A stretch of 64,000 bases of DNA, from assembly GCF_023078275.1 (NCBI RefSeq), contig NC_062991.1, positions 1,178,001 through 1,242,000 of the forward strand, in the 5' to 3' direction. Shown one piece after another: positions 45,601 to 47,965 of the stretch (position 1 is the first letter of the stretch; each line of letters opens with the position of its first letter). This stretch comes from Leguminivora glycinivorella (taxonomy: Eukaryota; Arthropoda; Insecta; Lepidoptera; Tortricidae). The notes under the pieces are model-generated. The model saw only the letters and a program-made list of their open reading frames with translations, was not told the DNA's origin and searched no databases. Both the position numbers and the translations under genes were made by a program.

Positions 45601-46281
45601 GATACTTCACAATTTTAAAACATAGCTAGGAATATGGGCCAAACTGTCAAAGCTGTTCAAAAGCTTTAATGCACCTATCTAGAGGTGGCAGTCTATGCAT
45701 GTAACTACAAATTTTACTTTGACAGTAATTTTCTCTATATGTATACAGGTTCTGATCCTACGGACTGCGCCATGCCAGGAAATAAACTATTAAAAGACCA
45801 TTAGCGACTACAGACTACTATATTAACTTTATTTCTCCTTTCAGAACCCAAAAAATCATCAACAACCAAACACAAAGCGGGCGTCATCGAAATGCGAGCG
45901 CTAAGCGCTAAATTTCAAGAACAACCTGCTTTAAAAATAGGAGAAAACAGAAAGAGCACCGACACACAAAAACCAGAAAAAACAGAAGAGAAGAAAGATA
46001 AAAAAGATAGAGAGAAAGACAGAATGGAAAGGACAGATGGCACCGCTAATGTGGAACGGGATGACAAACATAGAAAAGATGATAAACATAAGGATCACAA
46101 ACACGACCATCATAGGAGACACTCATCGTCTAGTCGACACAAGTCGAGCCATCACAAATCCGAGCGGAGGGACAAATCTAAAGAGCGCAGGAAAGAGAAG
46201 GAACATAGGAGGGATGAAAAGAAAGATAAACATAAGGAGAAGGAGGAGAAACAGGAGATAGTGAATCGTGCCCCGGACTAA
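6443..46281 (+). CDS. RSBN1: RSBN1-like (DPY-21/KDM9 family) JmjC-related histone H4K20 demethylase, 12 coding exons
   Basis: Exons: 6443-6653, 21589-22246, 22845-23039, 24494-24611, 25284-25472, 30733-30873, 39479-39615, 42562-42701, 43411-43561, 44034-44173, 44806-44901, 45845-46281. Every junction is GT/AG and every phase matches, giving 2613 nt and 870 residues, close to vertebrate RSBN1 (about 800). Family-typical stretches include LKYHRLMRVDTHPNGGASV, NDGPILWIRPGEQLVPTAEL, LRNLQYLPR and RNIIHQFRTVSAV. In worms the DPY-21 homologue converts H4K20me2 to me1. H580-x-D582 and H682 are the likely iron ligands (my inference from spacing). Basic patches at 37-40 and 72-76 suggest nuclear import; the C-terminus (about 750-865) is Lys/Arg/His-rich. 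Assignment to the family is firm; enzymatic activity is inferred. Confidence 0.93.
6654..7903. other. Start of intron 1, no gene seen
   Basis: AT-rich intron sequence. Short open frames here show no domain and no splice logic. No recognisable mobile element was found apart from small A/T tracts. Confidence 0.5.
7904..8015 (+). repeat. 5' LTR, first part
   Basis: Positions 7908-8015 are the same as 16244-16351 by eye (GCAGCGAACGCAGACC to GATTCGTACATCG). The last five bases, CATCG, are the target duplication of the inserted transposon. Confidence 0.85.
8706..11773 (-). pseudogene. LINE ORF2: endonuclease and reverse transcriptase, interrupted
   Basis: From 11773: an apurinic-type endonuclease (FNVVHINAQSI, ILVSESWFKP, NDRSGRIGGGVAIYLR, IIMGDFN), then from about 10379 the reverse transcriptase with LPKKSKPSTFTDYRPIS, GVPQGGVLSPLLFSLFIN and the catalytic box LYADDLQIY, and a C-terminal region with RFIFGLRKFDHVS. 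The frame is open on either side of a roughly 115-bp insertion (10379-10494) that introduces a stop. Without it the protein would be near 980 residues. Position 10190 is only an internal methionine, not a start. Confidence 0.85.
10379..10494 (-). mobile_element. Short 5'-truncated LINE tail inserted in ORF2
   Basis: On the minus strand the insert reads from about CAAATTAGACAAACATAATAA to a TAAATAAATAAAT tail, the typical form of a truncated LINE tail. The ORF2 frame is lost at its edge (KNK, then foreign residues and a stop) and resumes on the far side. Confidence 0.65.
12197..12972 (-). pseudogene. LINE ORF1: coiled coil and RRM-like nucleic-acid chaperone, frameshifted
   Basis: The N-terminal 90 residues are heptad-rich (ESIAELTQTFNAKMAELQED); residues 80-190 resemble the L1-type ORF1 RRM region (KMLVVHGI, then FKHCRRLGKPRGARPQPILV). 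Near 12390 the frame shifts: an adjacent frame continues with DPNGDVFVLDANKVRHHV and ends in the basic tail KLRPRKNK with a stop at 12197-12199. The protein is a single-strand nucleic-acid binding partner of ORF2. Confidence 0.7.
12973..13870. other. LINE 5' UTR and right-hand interior of the Transib-like element
   Basis: 12973-13179 is probably LINE 5' UTR. 13188-13870 belongs to the Transib-like element. A G-rich patch lies near 13484-13500. No frame with transposase features is seen on either strand. Confidence 0.5.
13905..14213 (+). repeat. 5' LTR, second part
   Basis: Starts with the duplicated CATCG then CGGTGTTAAG and matches 16347-16650 to the end CCCCCGCTACA. Confidence 0.85.
14214..14236 (+). 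promoter_or_regulatory. Probable primer binding site
   Basis: Directly after the LTR end CGCTACA the sequence reads AACTGGCAGCCCAACG. The TGG near the LTR border fits pairing with a tRNA CCA end. The tRNA was not identified. Confidence 0.5.
14271..15413 (+). CDS. Gag-like protein of the LTR element
   Basis: The first ATG in the open frame is 14271 (380 residues); a second methionine at 14409 (AACATGGCAG) is an alternative. A Pro/Ser-rich basic N-terminus is followed by a retrotransposon-gag helical domain (residues about 70-200, AAATWWQGM and TWEDFQERLRRTFAP). A CCHC knuckle, CRYCKLPGHTIDEC, follows. A second knuckle, CYGCGAPGVVRSNC, has valine where the histidine should be. Gag forms the particle and binds RNA. 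The frame ends at TAA and the protease frame overlaps it in the -1 frame, as in elements that use -1 frameshifting. Confidence 0.85.
   Translation: MKDEPKPEVSTPPSKPSTTSPERRPSGPRLVTKPARAVRKPRKPANMAVSLTEEQFERMMAAMAPKPGSLTRCTLTYDGTKETDVVEAFLAAVNTYKRAERISDQDALTGLPLLLKDAAATWWQGMKDKVVTWEDFQERLRRTFAPKKPAYLICMEITSVKQKADETTEAFVSKKRMLFSLLPRPEFLETQQLDLIYGLLTPYIQEKVPRTSFTTYDKFLEDAVAAERLRDTWKTANSTSCVSTAAVPSSTSMASLPEPAQAPETSQRRNKQRCRYCKLPGHTIDECRKKQRADEQAASGTTTSHSPVAVVQSSALPSTTSAVATFPKFTCYGCGAPGVVRSNCPTCHKSRGVPPPLLEPVLTHLEFNWTHEKGRWCSSQ
15383..16126 (+). CDS. Retroviral-type aspartic protease domain and C-terminal extension, in -1 frame to gag
   Basis: The frame is open across the end of gag and reads RPLVFITIKGKTEGALVDT. 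The active-site triplet is D-T-C (ALVDTCAKS) instead of the usual D-T-G/S; the second hallmark, HRTLLGVGFI, is present. About 150 acidic, low-homology residues follow to the TAG at 16124-16126, and no reverse transcriptase follows. A likely start is by -1 frameshift from gag rather than an ATG. Confidence 0.7.
   Translation, partial: RERPLVFITIKGKTEGALVDTCAKSTLASPELFHHLRKTGCTFNSGYAIITLGDGIPQRRPVLSTVAEVELGGRVIRTMFLAMPESRHHRTLLGVGFIQDGHMVLDLPQFTWWFKGDETNPQELYSEDFASFKSAAVSHSAGMTTPAEPEASRTTQVNQAYGPLYRIDLAPVKRKTYDERNVVAFDGHQLIEDALFEDACRQIEEQQVTLSPDSANLFPDSSICELDISSETQVQALIEAMEHLTLS
16226..16650 (+). repeat. 3' LTR
   Basis: Starts TGTAACATC just after the purine tract GAGGGGGAG and ends CGCTACA, so it has TG/CA borders. 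It contains TAGATGGCGCTGACC at about 16318. A target duplication for the LTR element was not found. Confidence 0.8.
16693..17938. mobile_element. hAT-type DNA transposon, non-autonomous (1246 bp)
   Basis: Termini TAGGGATGTACCGACTAGT and its inverse (GACTAGTCGGTACATCCCTA). The target duplication ATATTTTC (8 bp) is at 16685-16692 and 17939-17946. Both ends hold clusters of CCGACTAGTCGG-type sites, which in hAT elements are usually subterminal transposase sites. The interior has no transposase but holds the 123-bp tandem repeat below. Confidence 0.85.
17050..17440 (+). repeat. Tandem repeat of about 123 bp, just over three copies
   Basis: CAGTGACATTTGGTGCAGTGG recurs at about 17169, 17291 and 17414, and GAACTCCTCAAATCTGAA at about 17093, 17215 and 17337. 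The overlapping open frames on both strands are a by-product of the repeat. Confidence 0.8.
17947..18391. other. Intron 1 repeat debris
   Basis: Contains a degenerate copy of the repeat at 1930-2345 (CATTTTATCCAC..., CTTTGCCCCCTTGTA). No gene is seen. Confidence 0.4.
18392..18715. mobile_element. TGGGCC foldback MITE, copy 1
   Basis: Ends TGGGCCATTTTTTT and its inverse. Nearly the whole element can fold: CAAAGTTGTCC on the left pairs with GGACAAGTTTG on the right, and CCATTTCGTTACCGCC borders a central palindrome around CATACAAAATGTATG. Related copies: 23991-24320, 24928-25225, 47296-47965 and 58813-59270. Confidence 0.75.
18836..19425 (-). mobile_element. tRNA-derived SINE (family 1), split by a MITE
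   Basis: Minus-strand SINE: the head with a B box (GGGTTCGAATCCCAG) is at about 19360-19420, the conserved body (ACAGATATTTG, GAGTCATGGATG) at 19300-19350, and the tail (GTCTGAGTACCCACA) at 18840-18880. The two halves are separated by the MITE at 18886-19258. Other copies: 31840, 46369, 47350, 54596, 55905 and 58240. Confidence 0.8.
18886..19258. mobile_element. 373-bp MITE with CACCSTGTTTTT termini and TA target duplication
   Basis: Begins CACCGTGTTTTT and ends AAAAACAGGGTG, inverted with one mismatch. TA flanks each side (18884-18885 and 19259-19260). Removing it rejoins the SINE correctly, as compared with the copy at 58240. Confidence 0.8.
19426..20162. other. Intron 1, LINE-tail remnants
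   Basis: A tail-like AATAAATGTTATTCTATTC lies at about 19629-19647 and another ATGAAATAAACGAAATGAAA at 19967-19986, after GCAGGGTGACCATGTACC. They look like 3' ends of 5'-truncated LINEs. No gene is seen. Confidence 0.4.
20163..20737. mobile_element. DNA element with about 30-bp inverted termini
   Basis: GATCGGTTTTTTGGATTC near 20179-20196 is mirrored by GAATCCAAAAAACCGATC at 20708-20725, with CATCATCA-type extensions on both outer sides. No transposase frame; superfamily unassigned. Confidence 0.6.
20738..21588. other. End of intron 1: MITE remnants and a GATGGCGCTAATATT repeat
   Basis: From 20890, GGTGGTATTCCACC resembles one end of a MITE. A dispersed repeat (about 21125-21320) starts GTAACTCCGTATAGACAG and contains CTAGATGGCGCTAATATT; it recurs at 53859 and 58494. 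The acceptor TTTTCTTTTCCAG of exon 2 is at 21576-21588. Confidence 0.5.
21589..22246 (+). CDS. RSBN1: RSBN1-like exon 2
   Basis: The largest exon, residues 71-289 plus two bases. It begins GKKRKR (likely nuclear localisation), continues through a moderately conserved region (LTKIWPVFDSGGYGDAAIL) and ends in a charged Lys/Glu/Arg low-complexity segment (VKVEKEKERDKERERERER). The donor is AAAG|GTGAGT. Confidence 0.9.
22266..22490 (-). repeat. Truncated LINE tail and SINE tail in intron 2
   Basis: ACAAATACAAAAATACAAAATTTCTTTATTG at 22284-22315 (read in parts) is like the tail of the LINE at 8333. AGGGAACACCTTACACA at 22432 is the tail of SINE family 1, minus strand. Confidence 0.5.
22690..22815 (+). 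mobile_element. tRNA-derived SINE (family 3, Leu/Ser-like) just upstream of exon 3
   Basis: An A-box-like GATGGCCGAGTGGTTTTA and a B-box-like GCTGGTTCGATTCCATC are followed by CTTGGAGGCCTTGGTCAC and a TTTTTCTTTGTATATGAC tail. The same body is found inverted at 61086-61205. It ends about 30 bases before the exon-3 acceptor. Confidence 0.7.
22845..23039 (+). CDS. RSBN1: RSBN1-like exon 3 (repeat unit A, the one with a proper acceptor)
   Basis: Acceptor CTCCCATCCAG|A; the donor CACAG|GTTAGT is non-ideal. Residues 290-354. It has a Ser/His/Cys/Arg-rich start, an Ala/Thr-Pro run (ATATATAFTP) and the conserved end PRDENPTLKGLKYHR, which joins LMRVDTHPNGG of exon 4. Reading past the donor meets a stop before the next unit, so this donor must be used. 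Confidence 0.8.
23040..23769 (+). repeat. Four partial tandem copies of exon 3 with donors
   Basis: Units end at donors after 23217 (B), 23395 (C), 23552 (D) and 23769 (E); the spacings are 178, 178, 157 and 217. Each keeps the frame from ALV(D/E)PRDENP to KYHR (LQYHR in D) and a GT donor (GTTAGT in B and C, GTGAGT in D and E), plus the adjacent intron sequence. B and C are almost identical to A; D and E have diverged. None has a good polypyrimidine acceptor, but B, C and E have an AG (TCTATAAG|C) in the correct phase; in D it is shifted by one base. Confidence 0.85.
23783..23896. mobile_element. CGTTTTCACATTATCC MITE, copy 1 (internally deleted)
   Basis: Starts CTAAGTGCGTTTTCA and ends GGATAATGTGAAAACGG, with the internal GGCGCCATCTTGG motif. 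Fuller copies at 28055-28194 and 28876-29015 show what is missing on the left arm. Confidence 0.7.
23896..24385. mobile_element. GGGTCTCCCC MITE with TAA target duplication, Harbinger-like
   Basis: Inverted ends GGGTCTCCCCAAAC and GTTTGGGGAGACCC. TAA lies on each side (23893-23895, 24386-24388), which matches the 3-bp TWA target of PIF/Harbinger elements. Its middle is replaced by a TGGGCC MITE. A single end of the same family is at about 51753-51815. Confidence 0.7.
23991..24320. mobile_element. TGGGCC foldback MITE, copy 2, nested
   Basis: Same structure as 18392-18715, with TGGGCTATTTTTTTTT at the left and AAAAAAAATGGCTCT at the right. It interrupts the GGGTCTCCCC element. Confidence 0.75.
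24494..24611 (+). CDS. RSBN1: RSBN1-like exon 4
   Basis: Acceptor TTTTTTTTAG|G, donor TTAAG|GTAAAA. Residues 355-394: LMRVDTHPNGGASVVYLHQ followed by RDVDMLSASQQESLAKEFLK. This is one of the best conserved blocks of the family. Confidence 0.93.
24928..25225. mobile_element. TGGGCC foldback MITE, copy 3, right end missing
   Basis: Left end TGGGCCATTTTTTTTTC intact; the mirror arm stops in CCAAATCCAAAAAAAAGT without the terminal GGCCCA. It sits in intron 4, 59 bases before exon 5. Confidence 0.7.
25284..25472 (+). CDS. RSBN1: RSBN1-like exon 5
   Basis: Acceptor TTGTCCCACAG|C, donor CAGCAG|GTAACA, phase 0 on both sides. Residues 395-457: FSEDSEGWAHHVCGVVRGAA, LTVKAGVLARASDIETTTIS. GC-rich compared with the flanking introns. 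Confidence 0.93.
25473..26225. other. Start of intron 5, no gene seen
   Basis: No recognisable coding or mobile sequence, apart from a short ATGTGCTAGCCCTGCAGG at about 26037 that resembles one end of the foldback at 47763-47907. Confidence 0.4.
28055..28194. mobile_element. CGTTTTCACATTATCC MITE, copy 2
   Basis: Inverted arms GCGTTTTCACATTATCCGAT and GGATAATGTGAAAACGG, each continuing into CCGATATC..GGAT palindromes. The loop carries CATTACAGGCGCTATCTTG. Confidence 0.8.
28368..28590 (+). repeat. RTE-type LINE 3' tail
   Basis: Begins AGCCTTTGCCCGCGGCTTCG, continues AAAAAGTAGCCTATGTCAC and GCTCCGTTTTGCCGTG, and ends ACACACTTTCCCATTTATA. The same tail recurs at 31615, 41395, 45110 (-), 56360, 59970 (-) and 61890. 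RTE assignment is from familiarity with lepidopteran genomes. Confidence 0.6.
28799..29087. mobile_element. AAGTGGGCGATAGACG MITE, interrupted
   Basis: AAGTGGGCGATAGACGTACG at 28799 is mirrored by GTACGCCTATCACCCACTT ending at 29087. The MITE at 28876-29015 is inserted in its middle. Confidence 0.7.
28876..29015. mobile_element. CGTTTTCACATTATCC MITE, copy 3, nested
   Basis: The best copy: TAAGTGCGTTTTCACATTAT to ATAATGTGAAAACGG, with GGCGCCATCTTGG in the loop. Confidence 0.8.
29686..29910 (-). mobile_element. Inverted-terminus element containing a tRNA-like unit
   Basis: 18-bp perfect inverted ends AGGGGGAAAAATCACTAC (29686-29703 and 29893-29910). On the minus strand the inside reads GTTGGTAGAGCCCTGGAG, a CTGGA/TCCAG stem with a 7-base loop, and GTGAGTTCAAGTCCCA, that is D arm, anticodon arm and T arm of a tRNA. 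The architecture parallels 56113-56262. Confidence 0.7.
30733..30873 (+). CDS. RSBN1: RSBN1-like exon 6
   Basis: Acceptor TTTTGTTTTTAG|G, donor CAATCTG|GTGAGC, phase 0. Residues 458-504: GPLHQISLVGTVHEEVGGYF followed by a Leu-rich end (PDMLRMLAANPFLNL). Confidence 0.93.
30911..31166. mobile_element. MITE with ATAGGCTAGTTTCCTAC termini
   Basis: 17-bp inverted ends (ATAGGCTAGTTTCCTAC / GTAGGAAACTAGCCTAT). The inside contains GAACTGTCAAAACGATATG; related sequence is seen near 61640-61715. It starts 37 bases after exon 6. Confidence 0.65.
31167..31839 (+). other. Intron 6: retroelement fragments
   Basis: 31573-31596 is ACAATTTGGTGCCGTGACCA..., a BEL/Pao-like primer-site motif also found at 43113 and 44741. 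31615-31820 is an RTE-type tail with a G run (AAGGGGGGGGGG). No gene is seen. Confidence 0.45.
32360..34134. other. Interior of the 7.36-kb element, nothing identified
   Basis: AT-rich sequence with short random frames only. Confidence 0.4.
34135..34345 (-). repeat. Dispersed repeat ending CGGCCAAGAGCGTGTCGGG
   Basis: On the minus strand it begins AAACCGGCCAAGAGCGTGTC and continues GCTCAGTGTAGGGTTCCG. It resembles the nested repeat at 4879-5310 in its outer ends (CCGGCCAAG, GGGTTCCG) but differs inside. Confidence 0.5.
34738..34835. other. GC-rich patch in AT-rich surroundings
   Basis: The stretch GCGCGGGCGGGGCGGCCCGG (about 34787-34806) and its flanks are strongly GC-rich; the remainder of the element is AT-rich. 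No frame with a recognisable domain. Confidence 0.5.
35395..35925 (+). repeat. Degenerate internal repeats with GCTGGTTAC motif
   Basis: Variants of AGCTGGTTACCAA with CCCGTTT or ACTGGG nearby occur at about 35405, 35456, 35500, 35728, 35787, 35818, 35870 and 35900. Spacing is irregular. Not coding. Confidence 0.55.
36043..36098. repeat. Perfect 24-bp hairpin
   Basis: Arms 36043-36066 and 36075-36098 (AATAATTTGAGAAAAAATAT... and its inverse) are separated by eight bases; ATAACGCATGG occurs once more at about 36119 as an outer inverted match to CCATGCGTTAT at 36031. Confidence 0.8.
36340..37960 (+). mobile_element. Retroelement-like repeat with three internal units and TAAA tail
   Basis: Starts near CTGGGCGACCGAGCTTCGCT and ends AGAGCGGTTTCCGAGATCG, (TAAA)n and CAAGAATTGCTCGTTTAAA. 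Units with CGCCATCTAGTTTTATCAT and ACACGAGATGGCGCGCG recur at about 36600-36690, 36930-37020 and 37660-37750. The element at 37031-37518 is nested between units 2 and 3. Confidence 0.6.
37031..37518. mobile_element. GGGGCCGTCCATAAATT MITE with long G runs
   Basis: Inverted ends GGGGCCGTCCATAAATTACG and CGTAATTTATGGACGGCCCC. Four G runs, at about 37066-37074, 37105-37124, 37423-37432 and 37461-37473. A LINE-tail-like insert lies at about 37145-37365. Confidence 0.8.
37961..39300. other. Right-hand interior of the 7.36-kb element
   Basis: Contains TTTCGCGCTCGCTTCGCTCGCG (twice, near 38640 and 38862), a fragment of the nested repeat of 4879-5310 (39135-39210), and a fragment of the ACGG-T(n)/TTGCAA end of the hAT family of 26234 at 39187-39265. 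No gene is seen. Confidence 0.4.
39479..39615 (+). CDS. RSBN1: RSBN1-like exon 7
   Basis: Acceptor TCTGTTTCTAG|A, donor CGACG|GTAAGT. Residues 505-549 plus two bases: TMPWGPMSAVEM, NDGPILWIRPGEQLVPTAEL, GKSPIKKRR. It begins 23 bases after the reconstituted SINE tail. Confidence 0.93.
39730..40996 (+). mobile_element. Element with ACCCGCGGCTTCGCCCGCG head and (CCCTAT)n-like tail, split by a MITE
   Basis: Starts AGCTTTTACCCGCGGCTTCG; TTTTCATTTGGATCCGTAGG, ACAGCGTAGGTA and CTGGGGAAAC follow. After the MITE at 40033-40715 it continues to GCCGACCGATTATCCG and a hexanucleotide array (40795-40996). A second copy in the same order is at 63204-63990. The minus-strand Arg-Asp frame is an artefact of the array. 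Confidence 0.65.
40033..40715. mobile_element. 683-bp MITE with CACGGTGTTT termini and TA target duplication
   Basis: Starts CACGGTGTTTCCGG and ends GTGAAACACGGTG; TA on each side (40031-40032 and 40716-40717). Ends resemble those of the MITE at 18886-19258. No ORF. Confidence 0.65.
41043..41344 (+). mobile_element. 302-bp MITE with about 44-bp inverted termini and shared core
   Basis: The termini carry TTAAAGTCACATACAGGTCG and CGCGATTAATTAACATTA on both sides, inverted. The inside holds CCAACGTTTCGGCC, GCACTGGCCGTGGTCGCGG and AGACTGACGTCCC, matching the core of 2866-3130. Confidence 0.75.
41395..41610 (+). repeat. RTE-type LINE 3' tail
   Basis: AAAAAGTAGCCTATGTTCTG, CAAAATCGGTTGCGTGG, a short ACAGACAG tract and ATTTATAATATTAGTATGG. 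Confidence 0.6.
41640..42245. repeat. Large inverted repeat: two opposite copies of one dispersed repeat
   Basis: About 41640-41885 (GTGGTGACGGGTTAAGAATTT to ACAGGCGTGATTGTA, read in parts) is inverted at about 42003-42245, with a spacer near 115 bp. A third partial copy is at 55340-55520. The arms are long enough for intronic RNA to fold back. Confidence 0.8.
42562..42701 (+). CDS. RSBN1: RSBN1-like exon 8, probable HxD motif
   Basis: Acceptor ATTCGCCCAG|G, donor GTCG|GTAAGT. Residues 550-596: GINELRNLQYLPRYSEAREF, FEDRTRAHADHVGHGLDR. H580-A-D582 is a candidate for the iron-binding HxD of JmjC enzymes. Confidence 0.93.
42720..43410 (+). other. Intron 8: BEL/Pao-like primer motif and CCCCCGACGC-family repeat
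   Basis: ACAATTTGGTGGCGTGACCA at 43113 and a shortened family copy at 43180-43378 (CTCGACGCAAAAACGACGGG). No gene is seen. Confidence 0.45.
43411..43561 (+). CDS. RSBN1: RSBN1-like exon 9
   Basis: Acceptor TTTTTTAAACAG|GT, donor ACGTG|GTGAGT. Residues 597-646: GVLKAINCGGEEGRGRITKD, VVAFHAADFNKLVQLLQLDL, YEPPISQCVTW. Confidence 0.93.
43700..43950 (+). pseudogene. Decayed tandem copy of exon 9
   Basis: One frame reads TKDVVRFLAADFNKLVQLNW, close to exon 9, then loses the match after a short deletion. The donor is changed from GTGAGT to GTCATT. Downstream intron sequence also matches (AGTACRCAG, CAAAAA-runs, TTGAYKC), so the duplicated block reaches beyond the exon. The frame lacks the first third of the exon and an acceptor. 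Confidence 0.75.
44034..44173 (+). CDS. RSBN1: RSBN1-like exon 10, probable distal iron-ligand histidine
   Basis: Acceptor TTGGTTGTACAG|G, donor AGTTG|GTAAGT. Residues 647-693: LEEAKLNQLRREGVRYSRLP, LCDDDIYFLPRNIIHQFRTV. H682 lies 100 residues after the HxD, in the range seen between JmjC ligands. Confidence 0.93.
44174..44805 (+). other. Intron 10: LINE tail and BEL/Pao-like primer motif
   Basis: 44620-44722 is a LINE 3' tail (GGTAGAGAATGCCTTATAGC, TGTGCAATAAAG, (TAAA)n). 44741-44764 is ACAATTTGGTGCCGTGACCA... directly after it. Confidence 0.5.
44806..44901 (+). CDS. RSBN1: RSBN1-like exon 11
   Basis: Acceptor TTGTTGCAG|CG, donor CAGACTG|GTAAGG. Residues 694-725: AWHLRLKQYYPSSEASSPAD, ERRVPEAPPTQT. 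If the donor is not used the frame stays open for about 30 codons to a TGA near 44990, giving a possible shorter C-terminus. Confidence 0.9.
45110..45385 (-). repeat. RTE-type LINE tail, inverted, in intron 11
   Basis: Inverse of GCCCGCGGCTTCGCTCGCG and AAAGTAGCCTATGTCACTC, ending at ATTATATATCCCATACAAG. The ACGAATTGAGGAAG-type segment is partly repeated. Confidence 0.6.
45505..45745 (+). repeat. Diverged GATGGCGCTA repeat
   Basis: AACGTACCTCGACACC, CTAGATGGCGCTAGACC, AATATGGGCCAAACTGTCAA and GAGGTGGCAGTCTATGCA follow the order in the copies at 53859 and 58494. Confidence 0.55.
45845..46281 (+). CDS. RSBN1: RSBN1-like exon 12 (C-terminus and stop)
   Basis: Acceptor TTCTCCTTTCAG|AA. Residues 726-870. 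It begins PKKSSTTKHKAGVIEMRALS, then a long Lys/Glu/Asp/His/Arg low-complexity tail with DKHRKDDKHKDHKHDHHRRH and no domain. Stop TAA at 46279-46281. No polyadenylation signal near the stop; the first AATAAA seen is at about 47211, so the 3' UTR is either long and repeat-bearing or ends at a variant signal. Confidence 0.9.
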
Positions 46282-46368
46282 GTGTTTGTGAAGCCCTTCG
46301 TAGAGGTTCGATGTTATAATATGGCCACTGGTCCGGAGAGTTTAGTGCATTGACCTTTTGATATTTGA

Positions 46369-46535
46369 CGACTGGTAGGGCCTTAGCAAGTATTGACCCT
46401 GCCTGCAATGACCCTGAGTTCGAATCCCCGTTAGGGCAGTTATTAGTATGATGGACACAGATATTTGATTTTGTCATGGTTGAGTATTAATATCCATATT
46501 TTCGGACTAAGTCGATGTTCGTAAGGTGCCCAATA
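46369..46535 (+). mobile_element. SINE (family 1), diverged
   Basis: GACGACTGGTAGGGCCTTAG, TGAGTTCGAATCCCCG, ACAGATATTTGATT, GTAAGGTGCCCAATATT. It lies within the probable 3' UTR of the RSBN1-like gene. Confidence 0.7.
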
Positions 46536-47018
46536 TTGAACCAAATTTATTTATATGTATAGTTCACATATTGTGCGCCATAATATTTCACGTACTTATT
46601 AATGTTTGTAAATTATGGTACTTGATTGTTTCAAACGAAACCAAGGATAATTTTGAGGTCTATGCTCCATTCTTGGATCAAGAAAACCTCTTATTTATCA
46701 TATATCTTAATTATTTTACCTTAATTTATTTTTAAATGACTATTATTGTATAATAGTCCTTACAGTAAAATATATAAACTACAAAAAAAAAAATTACACG
46801 TTTGTAGAAAAATAGTAAAAGGTCAACGAACTAAACTCTTATAGTCAGTGGCTGAACCTATAAGGAAAAAGTTGGAATCAACTATTCCTAAACTAATTTA
46901 GATCATTACGTATATCACCTTATACGTAGGGCCTTATGTTGTTAGACTCAGATTTTTATTGACTGATTTTAATGTATTTAAAAGGGTATGGCGCTGGTCC
47001 CGCCAAAACCGAGTAACG
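46536..47018. other. Downstream flank, no gene seen
   Basis: AT-rich with short frames only. Confidence 0.4.
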
Positions 47019-47160
47019 GCCCAGCCACGACATTGGTCTAAGCGCGACAGCGGTGAGCGGCAGCCATACGTGCGAATGAAAAGACCCATCGCTGTGTCTA
47101 GCTCTGATGTATGGCCGCCGCTCACCGCTGCCGCGCTTAGACCAATGTCGTGGCTGAGCC
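47019..47160. mobile_element. Foldback MITE of 142 bp
   Basis: CAGCCACGACATTGGTCTAA is mirrored by TTAGACCAATGTCGTGGCTG, and the arms continue into GCGGTGAGCGGC / GCCGCTCACCGC. About 50 bp per arm. Confidence 0.8.
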
Positions 47161-47349
47161 TTAAGCGATGAGCTATCGGCTATAGACGCGGACAAAAGAT
47201 AGCTCCGTGTAAATAAAAGAGACATGATAATAGGGCGAGCAAGTTATAGTTCGTATAGCGATGAACTAAATTGCACGCTCTCTCTTTTATTTGCGCCATT
47301 CTTTTTTTTTTTTTTTTTTTTTTTTTTTTCAAAGTTGTCCGCGCCACTT

Positions 47350-47593
47350 TGGGGCTACCGGTCTCGCGTAGTTGGTAGTGACCCTGCCTGCTAAGCCGCG
47401 GTCCCGGGTTCGAATCCCGGTAAGGGCATTTATTTGTGTGATGAACACAGATATTTGTTCCTGAGTCATGGATGTTTGCTATTTATATATGTATTTATCT
47501 ATATAAGTATGTATATCGTCGCCTAGCACCCATAGTACAAGCTTTGCTTAGTTTGGGGCTAAGTTGATCTGTGTAAGGTGTCCCCAATATTTA
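47350..47593 (+). mobile_element. SINE (family 1), most complete copy
   Basis: Head GGTAGTGACCCTGCCTGCTA, B box CCCGGGTTCGAATCCCGG, ACAGATATTTGTTCCTGAGT, and tail CACCCATAGTACAAGCTTTG to GGTGTCCCCAATATTTA. Confidence 0.85.
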
Positions 47594-47762
47594 TGTGGTC
47601 TCCACTCAGAATCGCGAGCTCTTTCAATCCTAATAGGATAAAAAAGTGTCCCAAGGTTTTTTTCCATTCCGTTACCATTTCTTCATACATTTTGTATGGC
47701 GGTGACGGAATGGAAGGTTTGAAAAATGTATGGACATCTTGGGACATTTTTTTTCTCCTATC

Positions 47763-47907
47763 TGTAGGCCTAGCACATGACATGATGGCCGCGAGAGTAT
47801 GTCGCCGCGAGATAGATGACACGTCTTCTAACTGTATTAATGACATAAGGACGGGTAGTCTGACTCGCGGCGACATACTCTTGCGGCAATCATGTGCTAA
47901 CCCTGCA
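47763..47907. mobile_element. Foldback MITE with TAGCACATGA arms, nested
   Basis: Left arm GCCTAGCACATGA, GAGAGTATGTCGCCGCGAG; right arm CTCGCGGCGACATACTCTTG, TCATGTGCTAACCCTGCA. About 50 bp per arm. Confidence 0.8.
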
Positions 47908-47965
47908 GGATCGAAAGATCTCGCGATTCTGAGTATGAATCTTTGAAAAAAAGAATGGCCCATTT

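Larger units (their letters stand above)
47296..47965. mobile_element. TGGGCC foldback MITE, copy 4, with two nested insertions
   Basis: Left arm GCGCCATTC, a T run of about 29, CAAAGTTGTCCGCGCCAC; right arm ends CTTTGAAAAAAAGAATGGCCC. A SINE (47350-47593) replaces part of the left arm and a foldback (47763-47907) splits the right arm; the central palindrome (ATTCCGTTACC, CATACATTTTGTATG) remains. Confidence 0.75.

Noticed and set aside
45892..46281. Separate single-exon gene starting at the methionine at 45892
   Set aside because: The frame is open upstream to the acceptor at 45844 and joins exon 11 in phase, so the methionine is internal to exon 12.
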